A DNA stretch of 64,000 nucleotides from Variovorax paradoxus NBRC 15149 (GCF_001591365.1 NZ_BCUT01000002.1:372001-436000); one strand, 5' to 3'; counted from the first letter of the stretch, positions 17,964-26,849 are shown. Made by a program: numbers and translations. The notes: a model not told the origin generated them from the sequence alone.

Positions 17964-19601
17964 TCAGCGTGTCGCCGGAGCCTTGCCGTTCAGGGCGCCG
18001 AGCACGACGCCTTCGCAAGGCGCTAGCTCCAGCGGCCCCTCGATCGACTCGGCGCGCGCAGGATCGGTCGATGCCAGCACGATCGCCTGGCGCGGCATCA
18101 ACGCCGGCGAGATCGGCGCCGGGGTGGCGCCGAAGTTCAACAGCACCACCAGCCGCCGTCCTTCGAAGCTGCGCGCATAGGCCAGCACCTCGCCGTCGGC
18201 ATCGAGCGCTTCGTAGTTGCCCCGGTTCAGCGCAGGCTGCGCGCGGCGCAGCGCGATGAGGCGCCGGTAGAGCGCCAGCATCGATCCCGCGTCCTGCGAC
18301 TGCGCTTCCACGTTGCGCGTGGGCCAGTCGGCTGCCAGGCGCAGCCACGGCGTGCCGGTCGTGAAGCCCGCATGCGCTGCGGCGCTCCACTGCATGGGTG
18401 TGCGCTCCGGGTCGCGCCCCAGGCCCATGCCGGGCTTGTTCTTCTCGAACGGGTCCTGCACCTCATCGGCGGGAATGGCGACGTCCGTCATGCCGATCTC
18501 GTCGCCGTAGTAGAGCGTCGGCGTGCCGCGCAGCGTGAGCAGCAGCATGGCCGCGAGCCGTGCCATCTGCGGCCCGACGCGGCTCGCGATGCGCGACCTG
18601 TCGTGGTTGCCCAGCACCCAGTTCGGCTGGGCGCCGGCGGGCAAGGCGGCTTCGTAGTCGCGCACAAGGCGGTCGATGCGCGCCGCCTGCCACTCGGCCG
18701 CGATCAGCTGGAAGTTGAAGGGCAGCTGCACGCCTTCGAGCACACCGTCGGTGTTGAGTCCGTAGTAGGCGACCAGGCGCGCGAGCGGCAGGTAGAGCTC
18801 GCCGATCAGCACGCGCGACGAGCGTGCGTCGCTGAACTCGTCGACCACGCGGCGCATCTCGGCCACGATCGGCTGCACCTCCGGCCGGTCGGTGTTGTAG
18901 AGCATCTGCCAGCGAAAGAAGGGGTCCTGGCCTTCGATGAAATCCGGGTTCGGCGGGTTGTCGCGGAACTGCGCGTCCTTGATGATCTGGGAGAGCACGT
19001 CGACGCGGAATCCGTCGACGCCACGCCGAAGCCAGAAGCGCAGCACCTCGTACATCGCGGTCCGCACTTCGGGGTTGCGCCAGTTGAGATCGGGCTGCTC
19101 CTTCAGGAAGGAATGGGCGTAGTACTGGCCGGTGGCCGGATCGAAGGCCCAGGCCGGGCCGCCGAAATTGCTGAGCCAGTTGTTGGGCGGCCCGCCGCCC
19201 GGCGCCGGGTCACGCCAGATGTACCAGTCGCGCCGCGGATCGCTGCGCGCGCTGCGGCTCTGCATGAACCACGGATGATGGTCCGAGGTGTGGTTGGGCA
19301 CGAAGTCCAGGATGATCCTGAGCTCTCGCGCGTGCGCCTCCTGCACCAGCGCATCGAAACCCTCCAGTGTGCCGAAGCGCGGATCGATGCCGCAAAAGTC
19401 GGAGATGTCGTAGCCGAAGTCGGCCATCGGCGAGGGATAGATCGGCGAGATCCAGACCGCATCGACACCGAGCGAGACCAGATGATCCAGCCGCGCGCGG
19501 ATTCCATCCAGGTCTCCGATGCCGTCGCCGTTGCTGTCCTGGAACGAACGCGGATAGACCTGATAGACGATTCCGCACTTCCACCAGTCGTCGGCTGACA
19601 T
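17964..19601 (-). CDS. Glycoside hydrolase family 13 alpha-glucosidase (oligo-1,6-glucosidase/trehalose-hydrolase type)
   Basis: The protein has 545 residues. All GH13 conserved regions are visible: DFVPNHTSD (99-107), GFRVD with nucleophile Asp201, IGELY with general acid Glu268, and GNHD with the transition-state Asp334. The opening WWKCGIVYQVYPRSFQDSNG is typical of cytoplasmic alpha-glucosidases acting on maltose, isomaltose, sucrose or trehalulose-type substrates. ATG 19601 is preceded by AGAGG at good distance. It is convergent with the CocE-like gene and closes the glucan locus. Confidence 0.93.
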   Translation of the reverse strand: MSADDWWKCGIVYQVYPRSFQDSNGDGIGDLDGIRARLDHLVSLGVDAVWISPIYPSPMADFGYDISDFCGIDPRFGTLEGFDALVQEAHARELRIILDFVPNHTSDHHPWFMQSRSARSDPRRDWYIWRDPAPGGGPPNNWLSNFGGPAWAFDPATGQYYAHSFLKEQPDLNWRNPEVRTAMYEVLRFWLRRGVDGFRVDVLSQIIKDAQFRDNPPNPDFIEGQDPFFRWQMLYNTDRPEVQPIVAEMRRVVDEFSDARSSRVLIGELYLPLARLVAYYGLNTDGVLEGVQLPFNFQLIAAEWQAARIDRLVRDYEAALPAGAQPNWVLGNHDRSRIASRVGPQMARLAAMLLLTLRGTPTLYYGDEIGMTDVAIPADEVQDPFEKNKPGMGLGRDPERTPMQWSAAAHAGFTTGTPWLRLAADWPTRNVEAQSQDAGSMLALYRRLIALRRAQPALNRGNYEALDADGEVLAYARSFEGRRLVVLLNFGATPAPISPALMPRQAIVLASTDPARAESIEGPLELAPCEGVVLGALNGKAPATR

Positions 19602-19796
19602 CTTGATCCTCTCATGGCCGGTTTCGAGAGGAGCCATTGTCTCCAGAAAGCGTCGTGGCCGGCCGAAGTCGGCCCAAAAGCCGCCGTCCTTCCGCTGCAA
19701 TGATGCTGCGGTTGCCGCATGGGAGGGCAGGCTCGGGTTGCCGCTGGCACGACGGTGCGGTAGCCTCCCGGCTCCAATACAGCCAGGAGTCTCCCG
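19602..19796. promoter_or_regulatory. Divergent intergenic region between GH13 and lipoprotein genes
   Basis: These 195 bp separate two divergent genes and should contain promoters for both. The minus side has the GH13 ribosome binding site; the plus side has CAGGAG about 8 bases before ATG 19797. I recognise no operator or RNA structure. Confidence 0.4.
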
Positions 19797-20477
19797 ATGT
19801 CCAGCCGCTTGCTTCTTTCCACTGGCGCCGCCGTCGCAGCCACCGCACTGATCATCGGTTGCGGTGCCATGCGTTCATCGAGCGGCAACCCCATGAGCTT
19901 CTTCATCACCAGCGCCAACCCCGGCAAGGGCGGCGACCTCGGAGGCTTGGCCGGAGCCGACCGCTTCTGCCAGTCGCTGGCCACGAGTGCAGGGGCGGGC
20001 AACAAAACGTGGCGCGCCTATCTGAGCACCACTGCCGCGAACGGCCAGCCGGCCGTCAATGCGCGCGACCGGATCGGCACCGGTCCCTGGACCAATGCCA
20101 AGGGAGTGGTCGTCGCCACCAGCGTGGCCGACCTGCACAGCGCCAACGCCAAGGTCGGCAAGGACACTTCGCTGACCGAGAAGGGCGAGGTTGTCTCCGG
20201 CTTCGGCGATCCGGTCAACCGCCACGACATCCTCACCGGCTCGCGCCCTGACGGCACCCTGGCCGTGCCCGATCCCGGCAAGGACACCACATGCGGCAAC
20301 TGGACCAAAAGCGACGGCGGCTCCGCCATCGTGGGCCATCACGACCACAAGGGCACCAATCCCGATCCGGTAGCCAATGCGTCGTGGAATTCTTCGCACG
20401 GTACGCGCGGCTGCAGCGTCGACCAACTCAAGATGAGCGGGAGCGCCGGGCTGATGTACTGCTTCGCGGCGAACTGA
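19797..20477 (+). CDS. Secreted lipoprotein with DUF1554/collagen-binding-lectin-like region
   Basis: The protein has 226 residues. A lipoprotein signal peptide ends in the lipobox IIGC with Cys22. The mature part carries GKGGDLGGLAGADRFCQSLA and then TWRAYLST, a pattern common in bacterial lipoproteins that resemble DUF1554 and lectin-type surface domains. A Cys-containing C-terminus (TRGCSVDQL, MYCFAAN) probably forms disulfides. It is anchored in the outer membrane or inner-membrane periplasmic face. Function unknown. Confidence 0.8.
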   Translation: MSSRLLLSTGAAVAATALIIGCGAMRSSSGNPMSFFITSANPGKGGDLGGLAGADRFCQSLATSAGAGNKTWRAYLSTTAANGQPAVNARDRIGTGPWTNAKGVVVATSVADLHSANAKVGKDTSLTEKGEVVSGFGDPVNRHDILTGSRPDGTLAVPDPGKDTTCGNWTKSDGGSAIVGHHDHKGTNPDPVANASWNSSHGTRGCSVDQLKMSGSAGLMYCFAAN

Positions 20478-20490
20478 CTTTGTCAGATGG

Positions 20491-20513
20491 GCGGGCGCTC
20501 ACGACGCGCCCGC
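20491..20513 (+). terminator. GC-rich stem-loop after lipoprotein gene
   Basis: A perfect 8-bp stem (GCGGGCGC / GCGCCCGC) with a 7-base loop lies 13 bp after the lipoprotein stop. There is no run of T afterwards, so it is a weak or Rho-assisted terminator candidate only. Confidence 0.45.
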
Positions 20514-20606
20514 AATTCCGGGCAAAGGATATCCGCTTGAGATTCGAAGCGCTTCACGGACGCACCTACGTGATCCAGCACGAAGTCAAAAAGGAGCGAC
20601 CTGCGA

Positions 20607-21002
20607 ATGGCTGTCTTGGACACCGGCCCCTACTTCCACGGCACACGGGCGGACCTCCAGGTGGGCGACCTGCTCACCGCAGGCTTCCGCTCAAACTACG
20701 ACGGCGACGTCGTCATGAACCACATCTACTTCACCGCCTGGCCAAAGGGTGCCGGGCTGGCCGCCGAAATGGCGAAGGGCGACGGCCGTCGACGCGTCTA
20801 CGTCGTCGAGCCCACGGGCGCGTTCGAGGACGATCCCAACGTCACCGACAAGAAGTTTCCGGGTAATCCCACACGCTCGTACCGCAGCCGGGAGCCGCTT
20901 CGTATCGTCGGCGAACTGGACACGTGGGAACTGTTTGATGCGGAGTACATCCGGCAGCTCAGGGAGCGCGTACGCGCGGGCATGGGGGAGATCATTAACT
21001 AA
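20607..21002 (+). CDS. arr: Rifampin ADP-ribosyltransferase (Arr)
   Basis: The protein has 131 residues. It matches Arr throughout: YFHGTRADLQVGDLL, NHIYFTA, VYVVEPTGAFEDDPN, FPGNPTRSYRSREPLRIVGE. Arr transfers ADP-ribose from NAD to rifamycins, inactivating them; the HGT, YFTA and EPTG segments form the NAD-binding core. AAGGAG lies about 10 bases before ATG 20607. The gene is short at the N-terminus compared with some Arr proteins (about 136-150 residues), but the core is complete. I see no integron attC site or integrase nearby, so it appears to be a chromosomal arr. Resistance itself is inferred, not shown. Confidence 0.93.
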   Translation: MAVLDTGPYFHGTRADLQVGDLLTAGFRSNYDGDVVMNHIYFTAWPKGAGLAAEMAKGDGRRRVYVVEPTGAFEDDPNVTDKKFPGNPTRSYRSREPLRIVGELDTWELFDAEYIRQLRERVRAGMGEIIN

Positions 21003-21190
21003 TCGCGCCTGCCAACAATCGTCACCTGACCCCGAGGGCGCTTTGGAGAAAGGGCAAAGCCCGCTTCGAACCAGGATGCCCGCTCAGCCTTCGGCTACAG
21101 TCGGCCAGCTACCCTTCGCCGGCCTCTCCAATCCTCTCGCCTGGACCTCCTATACAAGCGTTCAAAGTTCGATGCAATGGTCTGCCTGTT

Positions 21191-21745
21191 GTGACGGCGG
21201 GAGCCGCAGATGCGCTTCTTGTTTCATTGCATCTGAGCACCTTGGTCGACAGCGAACACCCAGCCATCCTGCGCATCGGCGGGATGCGGGACCTTGGCAA
21301 CGAACGTCAGTCCCACGTGCAATGGATTGAAGAGATGGTCCTGGCCGAAGGTGACGAGCTGCACTTGACGCTGGCGAGCGTCGATGAAGCGACCTTGCCT
21401 ACAGAAGATGTCGCCACCGATTCCGAAGAGCACCTCGTGGCGCAGGCCGAATACGAGATAGAACTGGCCGAGAATCCTCCTCAGCCCACGAAGCTGGAGC
21501 GCCAGCGCCCGAGCGCGTCACTCCAACTGGCTGTCGGTGCAGAGCCGCCCATTGTTGCCAGCTTCGGGGCCGACGGTGAGCTCCTTTCGCTGGGTGCCAC
21601 CTGGAACAGCTGGCGTCCTGAACGTTTTTATCTCAGTCTTTCGAGTTGCTCCTGCGAGCAAGCCATTGCGAAGCAAGGTGGCAAGGATTGGTTCAAGGGC
21701 CACGTGGCCCAAGGAGAGACTGTTGTCGTTCGCATCAACGGATAA
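21191..21745 (+). CDS. Hypothetical protein, start uncertain
   Basis: The protein has 184 residues from GTG 21191. The frame is acidic and reads like a real protein (AILRIGGMRD, HVQWIEEMVLAEGDELHLTLAS, LGATWNSWRPERFYLSLSSCSCEQA). The reading frame also looks coding before this codon (PIQAFKVRCNGLPV) back to about 21140, but no good start lies there, so the 5' end may be truncated or frameshifted. The region is visibly less GC-rich than the flanking operons, which suggests transfer. I recognise no domain. Confidence 0.6.
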   Translation: MTAGAADALLVSLHLSTLVDSEHPAILRIGGMRDLGNERQSHVQWIEEMVLAEGDELHLTLASVDEATLPTEDVATDSEEHLVAQAEYEIELAENPPQPTKLERQRPSASLQLAVGAEPPIVASFGADGELLSLGATWNSWRPERFYLSLSSCSCEQAIAKQGGKDWFKGHVAQGETVVVRING

Positions 21746-21755
21746 GGCATTTTGC

Positions 21756-22145
21756 ATGTCGCGCTGGTTGTCGCTTCTCTACGGCCTTGCCGCAGTTGCA
21801 GGGCCTCTCAGCAGCGCAAGGGGTGGTCGTGGGCATCGAGCGCCGGGCAAGTCGGTATTCAAGCTTTGCGTACCTCCAGATGAGGGCGAACGGACAGGAT
21901 GTTCGGCTGCGCATCCTTGATTGCGGATCTGAACTGCAACCTCTTTCGGGCGCCGCGACCATTGAAGTACTGTATGCCGGCAACGTGCTTTATGAAGCAA
22001 CGCAAGCTGGCATCACGTTCTGCTCTTACGCGAAGTCCAGGCCACGAACGGGTCATTCACGGTGCCGCCCCGCGCCCCAAAACAGTCGGCCCAGCAGACC
22101 GAGCAGGTATTCGTCGACAAGCCACAGTCCAGTGGACCGCTTAAC
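21756..22145 (+). pseudogene. Remnant of a small secreted protein with two frameshifts
   Basis: ATG 21756 encodes a convincing signal peptide (MSRWLSLLYGLAAVAGPLSS). Sensible protein then continues in the next frame from about 21810 (AQGVVVGIERRASRYSSFAY, LRILDCGSELQPLSGAA, YAGNVLYEATQAGITFC). It returns to the original frame near 22025 (VQATNGSFTVPPRAPK). No single frame covers it. The first shift is near a short G run. This is a decayed gene or contains sequencing errors. It lies between a hypothetical gene and the RibD-C protein in a compositionally different stretch. Confidence 0.5.
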
Positions 22146-22160
22146 CCGGAGGAGACTCGC

Positions 22161-22730
22161 ATGGGACTTCTAACCTTCAGCCTCAATGTCACGCTGGACG
22201 GCTGCGTCGACCACCAGGAGGGAATCGCCGACGACGAGACGCACGCCTTCTTCACCCGTCTCATGGACGAAGGTGGGGCGATGCTCTGGGGCCGCGTCAC
22301 CTACGAGATGATGGAGAGCTACTGGCCAGCGGTCGCCCGCGGCGATGTGGAGGCACCGCCGGCGGTGCGCGAATGGGCGGTCAAGCTGGAGGCCAAGCCG
22401 AAGTACGTCGTGTCGTCGACGCGAAAGGACTTTCCGTGGACCAACAGCCACCATATCGCGGGCGACTTGCGAGCGGGCGTGCAAAAGCTCAAGGACGCCA
22501 CTCCGGCCGGCGTGCTCCTCGGTAGCGGCAAGCTCGCGACCGCGCTGGACCGGCTGGATCTGATCGACGAATACAAGTTTCTCGTTCACCCCAGGATCGC
22601 CGGCCACGGCCCGACCCTGTACCAGAGCGGGCTGCCCAACACGCGACGGCTCGAGCTGGTCTCGGCGAGGCCGCTCAGCAACGGCGCGGTCGCATTGCAT
22701 TACCGGCGCCGACATGAAGGCTCCCAGTGA
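22161..22730 (+). CDS. RibD C-terminal / dihydrofolate-reductase-like protein
   Basis: The protein has 189 residues from ATG 22161, with GGAGGA about 8 bases before it. The fold signature is clear: LTFSLNVTLDG at the start, LWGRVTYEMMESYWP, YVVSSTRKDF, AGVLLGSGKLATAL, and a C-terminal LVSARPLSNGAVALHYRR. Proteins of this type are single-domain reductases related to RibD-C and DHFR; most have no known substrate. An in-frame extension to 22062 exists but belongs to the upstream remnant. Confidence 0.88.
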   Translation: MGLLTFSLNVTLDGCVDHQEGIADDETHAFFTRLMDEGGAMLWGRVTYEMMESYWPAVARGDVEAPPAVREWAVKLEAKPKYVVSSTRKDFPWTNSHHIAGDLRAGVQKLKDATPAGVLLGSGKLATALDRLDLIDEYKFLVHPRIAGHGPTLYQSGLPNTRRLELVSARPLSNGAVALHYRRRHEGSQ

Positions 22731-22791
22731 TTGGGTGCACGTCCAGAGTACCTTCACGCAGAAGTACGGGCGCCCCGCGTTCGTCTGGCCC

Positions 22792-23757
22792 TCAATCTCC
22801 CTTGATACCTTGCACGCGGATCAACTCCGCCCAGCGTGTGTATTCGCTGCGGATCAGGCGACCGAGCACTTCGGGCGAGCCGCCCGCCGGGGTAATGCCC
22901 ATGGCGACCATCCTGTCGCGCACCGCCGGTTGATTCAGCGCGTTGTTGAACGCGGTATTGAGCCGCCGGATCGCCGGCTCAGGCGTGCCCGCCGGGGCCG
23001 CGAAGGCGTACCACGGCTCGATGACGAAGCCGGCAAAACCCAGTTCTTCCATCGTCGGGACGTCCGGCAGATTGGCCGAGCGCGTCTTGCCCGTCACCGC
23101 CAGCGCACGCACCTTGCCCTGCTTGATGAAGGGCAGGATGGAAGGCTCGTTGTCGAAGAACACCGGGACCTGGCCGCCGATGAGGTCGGTGATGGCAGGC
23201 CCCGATCCCTTGTACGGCACATGCGTCAGCTCGATGCCCGCCATCTTCTTGAGCAACTCGGCGGCGAGGTGGTTGGACGCGCCCACGCCCGAAGACGCGT
23301 AGGCCATGGGCTGGCGCCTGGCCTGATCGACCAGTTCCTTCACGCTGCGGATGCCCGCCTCGTTGTTGACGGTGAGCACATTGATCGATGCGCCCAGCAG
23401 GATCACCGGCGTCATGTCCTTGAACAGGTCGTAGCCGACGTTCTTGTACAGGCTCGGATTGATGGCGCAGCTGCCGATGCTGCACTGGACCAGCGTGTAG
23501 CCGTCGGCCGGCGCCTTCAGCGCCGACGCCGTTCCCACGCTGCCGGCGGCTCCGGCACGGTTGTCGACGATGACGGGCTGGCCCAGTTCCGCCGACGCCG
23601 CATTGGCAAGCAGGCGCCCGACCACGTCCGCGCTGCCGCCGGGCGGAACCGGGATGACCAGCTTCACCGGGTGGGCTGGATAGGTCTGTGCGGCAACAGG
23701 CCAGCCCGCAGCAGCGACAAGGCCGAACAGGATGGCGGCGAAGAATCGGCGTTCCAT
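22792..23757 (-). CDS. Bug/TctC-family periplasmic receptor (orphan)
   Basis: The protein has 321 residues with an N-terminal signal peptide ending PVAAQ. It has the Bug-family hallmark YPAHPVKLVIPVPPGGSADV, and further VIVDNRAGAAGSVGT and GASNHLAAELL. These receptors bind carboxylates and typically serve tripartite tricarboxylate transporters, but no tctA or tctB is present here, as is common for the many orphan Bug proteins of this order. It is the last gene of the sugar-acid operon, 1 bp after the aldolase stop, so it may sense or bind a related acid. Confidence 0.93.
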   Translation of the reverse strand: MERRFFAAILFGLVAAAGWPVAAQTYPAHPVKLVIPVPPGGSADVVGRLLANAASAELGQPVIVDNRAGAAGSVGTASALKAPADGYTLVQCSIGSCAINPSLYKNVGYDLFKDMTPVILLGASINVLTVNNEAGIRSVKELVDQARRQPMAYASSGVGASNHLAAELLKKMAGIELTHVPYKGSGPAITDLIGGQVPVFFDNEPSILPFIKQGKVRALAVTGKTRSANLPDVPTMEELGFAGFVIEPWYAFAAPAGTPEPAIRRLNTAFNNALNQPAVRDRMVAMGITPAGGSPEVLGRLIRSEYTRWAELIRVQGIKGD

Positions 23758-23758
23758 G

Positions 23759-24664
23759 CTATTGCCAGCCGTCGACCAACTGCTTGAGCTGCGCCAGGTC
23801 CGCGTCCGGCAGCGGCCAGGTGCTGGGCGGCCGGGCCGCGCCGCAGTCGCGCCCGGCGTATTGCAGCGCCGCTTTCACCACGCTCACGTTCGAGCCGTTG
23901 CGCTCATGCGTGCGCAATTCCTCGAAGGCCGCGATGCCGCCGATCAATTCCATCGCCAGCCGGTGATCTCCCTTCGCGAGCGCGGCGTGAATGCGCACGG
24001 ACAGGTCGGGCCGCACGTTGATCAGCCCCGAGGTGAAGCCGCGGGCGCCCACCGCATACATCGGCGGGGCCCAGGGCTCGGCCAGTCCGCACACCCAGGC
24101 CAGGCCGCGATCGGCCACCTGCGCCATGGCCTGCACCAGGCGCAAGGGCGTGGGCGACGCCCATTTCACGCCGATGACCTGCGGGATTCGGCACAGGGCT
24201 TCGATCACCGGCAGACCGATCGCGTCGTCACGCAGATAGAGCACGACAGGCAGGCCGTCCGCCGCGTCGGCAACCCGGCGCACATACGTGACCACACCGC
24301 TGGGGGCGACGAAAGGGTCCGTCAGCTGATGCACCATCAGGGCAGCGGCACCTGCCTTGCGTGAGGCGCGCGCCAGGGCGCAGGCGTCGTGGACGCTACG
24401 CCCCACGCCACCCAGCAAGGGCACGCGGCCACGGACATGTTCCGCCGCGGCATGCACCATGCGCTCGGCCTCCGCCATGGTCAGGCCGAAGAACTCGCTG
24501 GTGTTGCCGTTGGCCACCAGCACATGGACGCCGGCCTCGATGGCGCGGTCGACGACGGGGCCCAGGCGATCGGGCGCGATGTGGTCCGCATCGTCGAAGG
24601 GCGTCACCAGGATGCCTGAGATGCCGTCCAGGGCGGTCCTGAGGGAAGCTGTTGATTCAGTCAT
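23759..24664 (-). CDS. DHDPS/N-acetylneuraminate-lyase family aldolase
   Basis: The protein has 301 residues. It is a (beta/alpha)8 class I aldolase with the Schiff-base lysine Lys167 in IGVKWAS and the partner Tyr143 in VVLYLRDD. The carboxylate-binding motif near the start is GNTSEF, where DapA has GTTGE. In an operon with a sugar-acid dehydratase, the likely job is retro-aldol cleavage or dehydration of a 2-keto-3-deoxy sugar acid rather than lysine synthesis. It overlaps the upstream epimerase gene by 8 bp. Confidence 0.88.
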   Translation of the reverse strand: MTESTASLRTALDGISGILVTPFDDADHIAPDRLGPVVDRAIEAGVHVLVANGNTSEFFGLTMAEAERMVHAAAEHVRGRVPLLGGVGRSVHDACALARASRKAGAAALMVHQLTDPFVAPSGVVTYVRRVADAADGLPVVLYLRDDAIGLPVIEALCRIPQVIGVKWASPTPLRLVQAMAQVADRGLAWVCGLAEPWAPPMYAVGARGFTSGLINVRPDLSVRIHAALAKGDHRLAMELIGGIAAFEELRTHERNGSNVSVVKAALQYAGRDCGAARPPSTWPLPDADLAQLKQLVDGWQ

Positions 24665-25631
24665 GTTGTCGATCTCTTGTAGTCAATGGTGGCGAGGCTT
24701 GGCTCGACAGAGGAAAGACCGACAGGCGCAGGCTGCATGCCATCGCCTCGCCGGGCGCGAGCACCCGCCAGCCGGTGTCGGCGCGCGCCGCAGCCAGGTT
24801 GGCGGCGTCCGCGACATGCGAGACCGGTTCAACGCAGAAGTACGCTCCCGGACCCGGCCGATGCAGCACCAGGTGCTGCAGCGCGGCGCTGGCCAGCAGT
24901 TCGATGGCGAGGCCGTCGGCCGCCGCCATTCGCGCTTGTCCGTTCCATTCGCCGTAGTAGCGGGTGCATTCGACATCGGGCAAGGCCTTCGCCGACGCGT
25001 AGTCGTCCGCCGGACCGGTCGGCTGCGGCGTGCTCGCGAGGAATTCGGCGTCCGCCGGCCAGACGGTGCGCGCATCGAACTGCAGGCCGTGCGCGAACTG
25101 GGCCGGGAAATAGGGATGGAAGCCGCAACCGCCCGGCATCGGCTCCCGGTCGTCGTTGGTGACCCGCAAGCTCAGCGTGATGCCTGCGGCGTCGAGCTCC
25201 ACCACCTGCTCGGCCCGAAAAGCCCATGGCCAGTCGTGGTCCCCCGGCACATGGACATAGGTCATGGTGGCGCGGTCCGCTGCGTGCCGCTCGAGGTGCC
25301 ATGGACGCTGCTGGCTGACGCCATGCAGCGCGTGCCGTTCCCCCGGATGAAGCGGCAACTGCACCCTGCCCTGCGTGCCGGCGATGCGGCCATCGCGGAT
25401 GCGGTTCGAAAACGGAACCAGGGGATAGCAGCCGGCCTTGGGCCACTGGGTGGATTCGAAACCGCCGGCGCGGACGGCGTCGTCGAGCGGCACCAGCCAG
25501 TCGATTCGTTCGCCCGCGGTTGCGCGGGAGCTGAGGCTGGTGACGCGTCCGCCGGCAGCCGGCGCCAGCGTCGCCGTCAGCGTTCCGCTGCACAGCGTGG
25601 TGTCGGGCGTCACGTTCAGATGCATCGCCAT
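24657..25631 (-). CDS. Aldose 1-epimerase (galactose mutarotase) family
   Basis: The protein has 324 residues. The galactose-mutarotase fold is supported by the catalytic His in GCGFHPYFP and the C-terminal acidic residue in CVEPVSHVADA, plus ERHALHGVSQQRPW. It interconverts anomers of a sugar before its oxidation or dehydration. It sits between a dehydratase-type gene and the aldolase gene, 4 bp after the former, in the same operon. MHLN at the third residue is an equally possible start. Confidence 0.88.
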   Translation of the reverse strand: MAMHLNVTPDTTLCSGTLTATLAPAAGGRVTSLSSRATAGERIDWLVPLDDAVRAGGFESTQWPKAGCYPLVPFSNRIRDGRIAGTQGRVQLPLHPGERHALHGVSQQRPWHLERHAADRATMTYVHVPGDHDWPWAFRAEQVVELDAAGITLSLRVTNDDREPMPGGCGFHPYFPAQFAHGLQFDARTVWPADAEFLASTPQPTGPADDYASAKALPDVECTRYYGEWNGQARMAAADGLAIELLASAALQHLVLHRPGPGAYFCVEPVSHVADAANLAAARADTGWRVLAPGEAMACSLRLSVFPLSSQASPPLTTRDRQHD

Positions 25632-25635
25632 CCGC

Positions 25636-26838
25636 TCACGACTTCGAACTGCGGATGGTCACGTCAGGCCGCTGCAGCAGCGCCGGCGACAGCGCCAGGC
25701 CCAGGCCCGCGCCGGGCGGAACCGTCGCATGGCCGGCGCGGACATCGGGCAATTGCGTCACGAGCTCGCGATACCAGCCTCCCAGGTAAGCGCGCACCAC
25801 TTCCTGCAGCACCACGTTGGTCGTGCTCATCGCCAGGTGGAGCGACGCCGCGAGCACGACCGGGCCGGTGCAGTCATGCGGCGCGACCGGTTTGTGAAAA
25901 GCCTTCGCCAGGGCCGCGATCTTTCTGGCTTCGGAGAGACCCCCGACCCAGCCCAGGTCCAGCATCACATAGTCCACCGCATTGTTCTTGAGCAGCTGGA
26001 TGAATGGCTGGACGGTGGCCAGCGTCTCGCTGCCGCAGACCGGAATGCGGGTGCGCGAACGGAATTCGGCGATCGTGTCGAGGTTGGACATCTGGATCGG
26101 GTCCTCAACCCAATAGGGCTTGAACTCCTCGAGCGCCTGCGCGATCCGCACGGCCATCGGCAGGTTCCACATCGAATGGAGCTCCACCATGATGTCCATC
26201 TCGTAGCCGACAGCGCGCCGGATTTCGCGGAACGGCTCGAGCGCAGTGTCCAGGTCGCGGGCCGAAATCGACTGCCCGCCGCTGGCCTGGGCGAAGGGAT
26301 CGAAGGGCCAGATCTTCATCGCCTTGTAGCCCTCGGACAGCAAGCTTTCGGCCAACGCCGCCGGGCGCTTGACGAATGCAACCTGGTCCTCGTAAGGCCC
26401 TTCGGGCGCGACGTCGGCGCTGGCCTGCGTCACCGAGCGACGCTGTGGGGCCTTGTTGTAGGTGTAGCCCGCGCAGGTGTTGTAGACCGGGACGCGTTCG
26501 CGCACGGCGCCGCCGAGCAACTGGTAGAGCGGCTGTTGCGTGACCTGGCCGAACAGATCCCACAGCGCGATGTCGACCGCCGAAGCGGCGCGCGTTTCGG
26601 CGCCGCTGCTGGCAAAGCCGATATAGCCGTACAGCAGGTGCTGGCTGTGGGCTTCGATGGCGAGCGGATCCTTTCCCAGCAGGTAGGGCGCGACCAGTTC
26701 ATGGATCTGCGCCTGCACGGCCTGGGCGCCACGAAAGGTTTCCCCCAGGCCCACCAGGCCGGTGTCGGTGTGGATCTGCACCCACAGGATGTTGGGATAG
26801 GCGGCCGCGTGGACCGTATCGACTTGCGTGATCTTCAT
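25636..26838 (-). CDS. Enolase-superfamily sugar-acid dehydratase (mandelate racemase type)
   Basis: The protein has 400 residues. Active-site features are Lys175 in GYKAMKIWPFDP, metal-site residues in MVELH (Glu219/His221), Glu245 in VEDP and Glu271 in GSETL, and a late His321 in APHDCTGPV. The HDCTGPV motif and the operon partners favour dehydration of an aldonate or aldarate to a 2-keto-3-deoxy acid. The start may instead be ATG 26850 (MPPSMKI), which makes a TGATG stop-start overlap with the upstream permease gene. Confidence 0.88.
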   Translation of the reverse strand: MKITQVDTVHAAAYPNILWVQIHTDTGLVGLGETFRGAQAVQAQIHELVAPYLLGKDPLAIEAHSQHLLYGYIGFASSGAETRAASAVDIALWDLFGQVTQQPLYQLLGGAVRERVPVYNTCAGYTYNKAPQRRSVTQASADVAPEGPYEDQVAFVKRPAALAESLLSEGYKAMKIWPFDPFAQASGGQSISARDLDTALEPFREIRRAVGYEMDIMVELHSMWNLPMAVRIAQALEEFKPYWVEDPIQMSNLDTIAEFRSRTRIPVCGSETLATVQPFIQLLKNNAVDYVMLDLGWVGGLSEARKIAALAKAFHKPVAPHDCTGPVVLAASLHLAMSTTNVVLQEVVRAYLGGWYRELVTQLPDVRAGHATVPPGAGLGLALSPALLQRPDVTIRSSKS

Positions 26839-26849
26839 GGAGGGCGGCA

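Noticed and set aside
20990..21060. Possible integron attC site after arr
   Set aside because: A GCCTGCCAACAATCG stretch resembles an attC core, but no matching inverse core or paired simple sites, integrase or cassette array is present.
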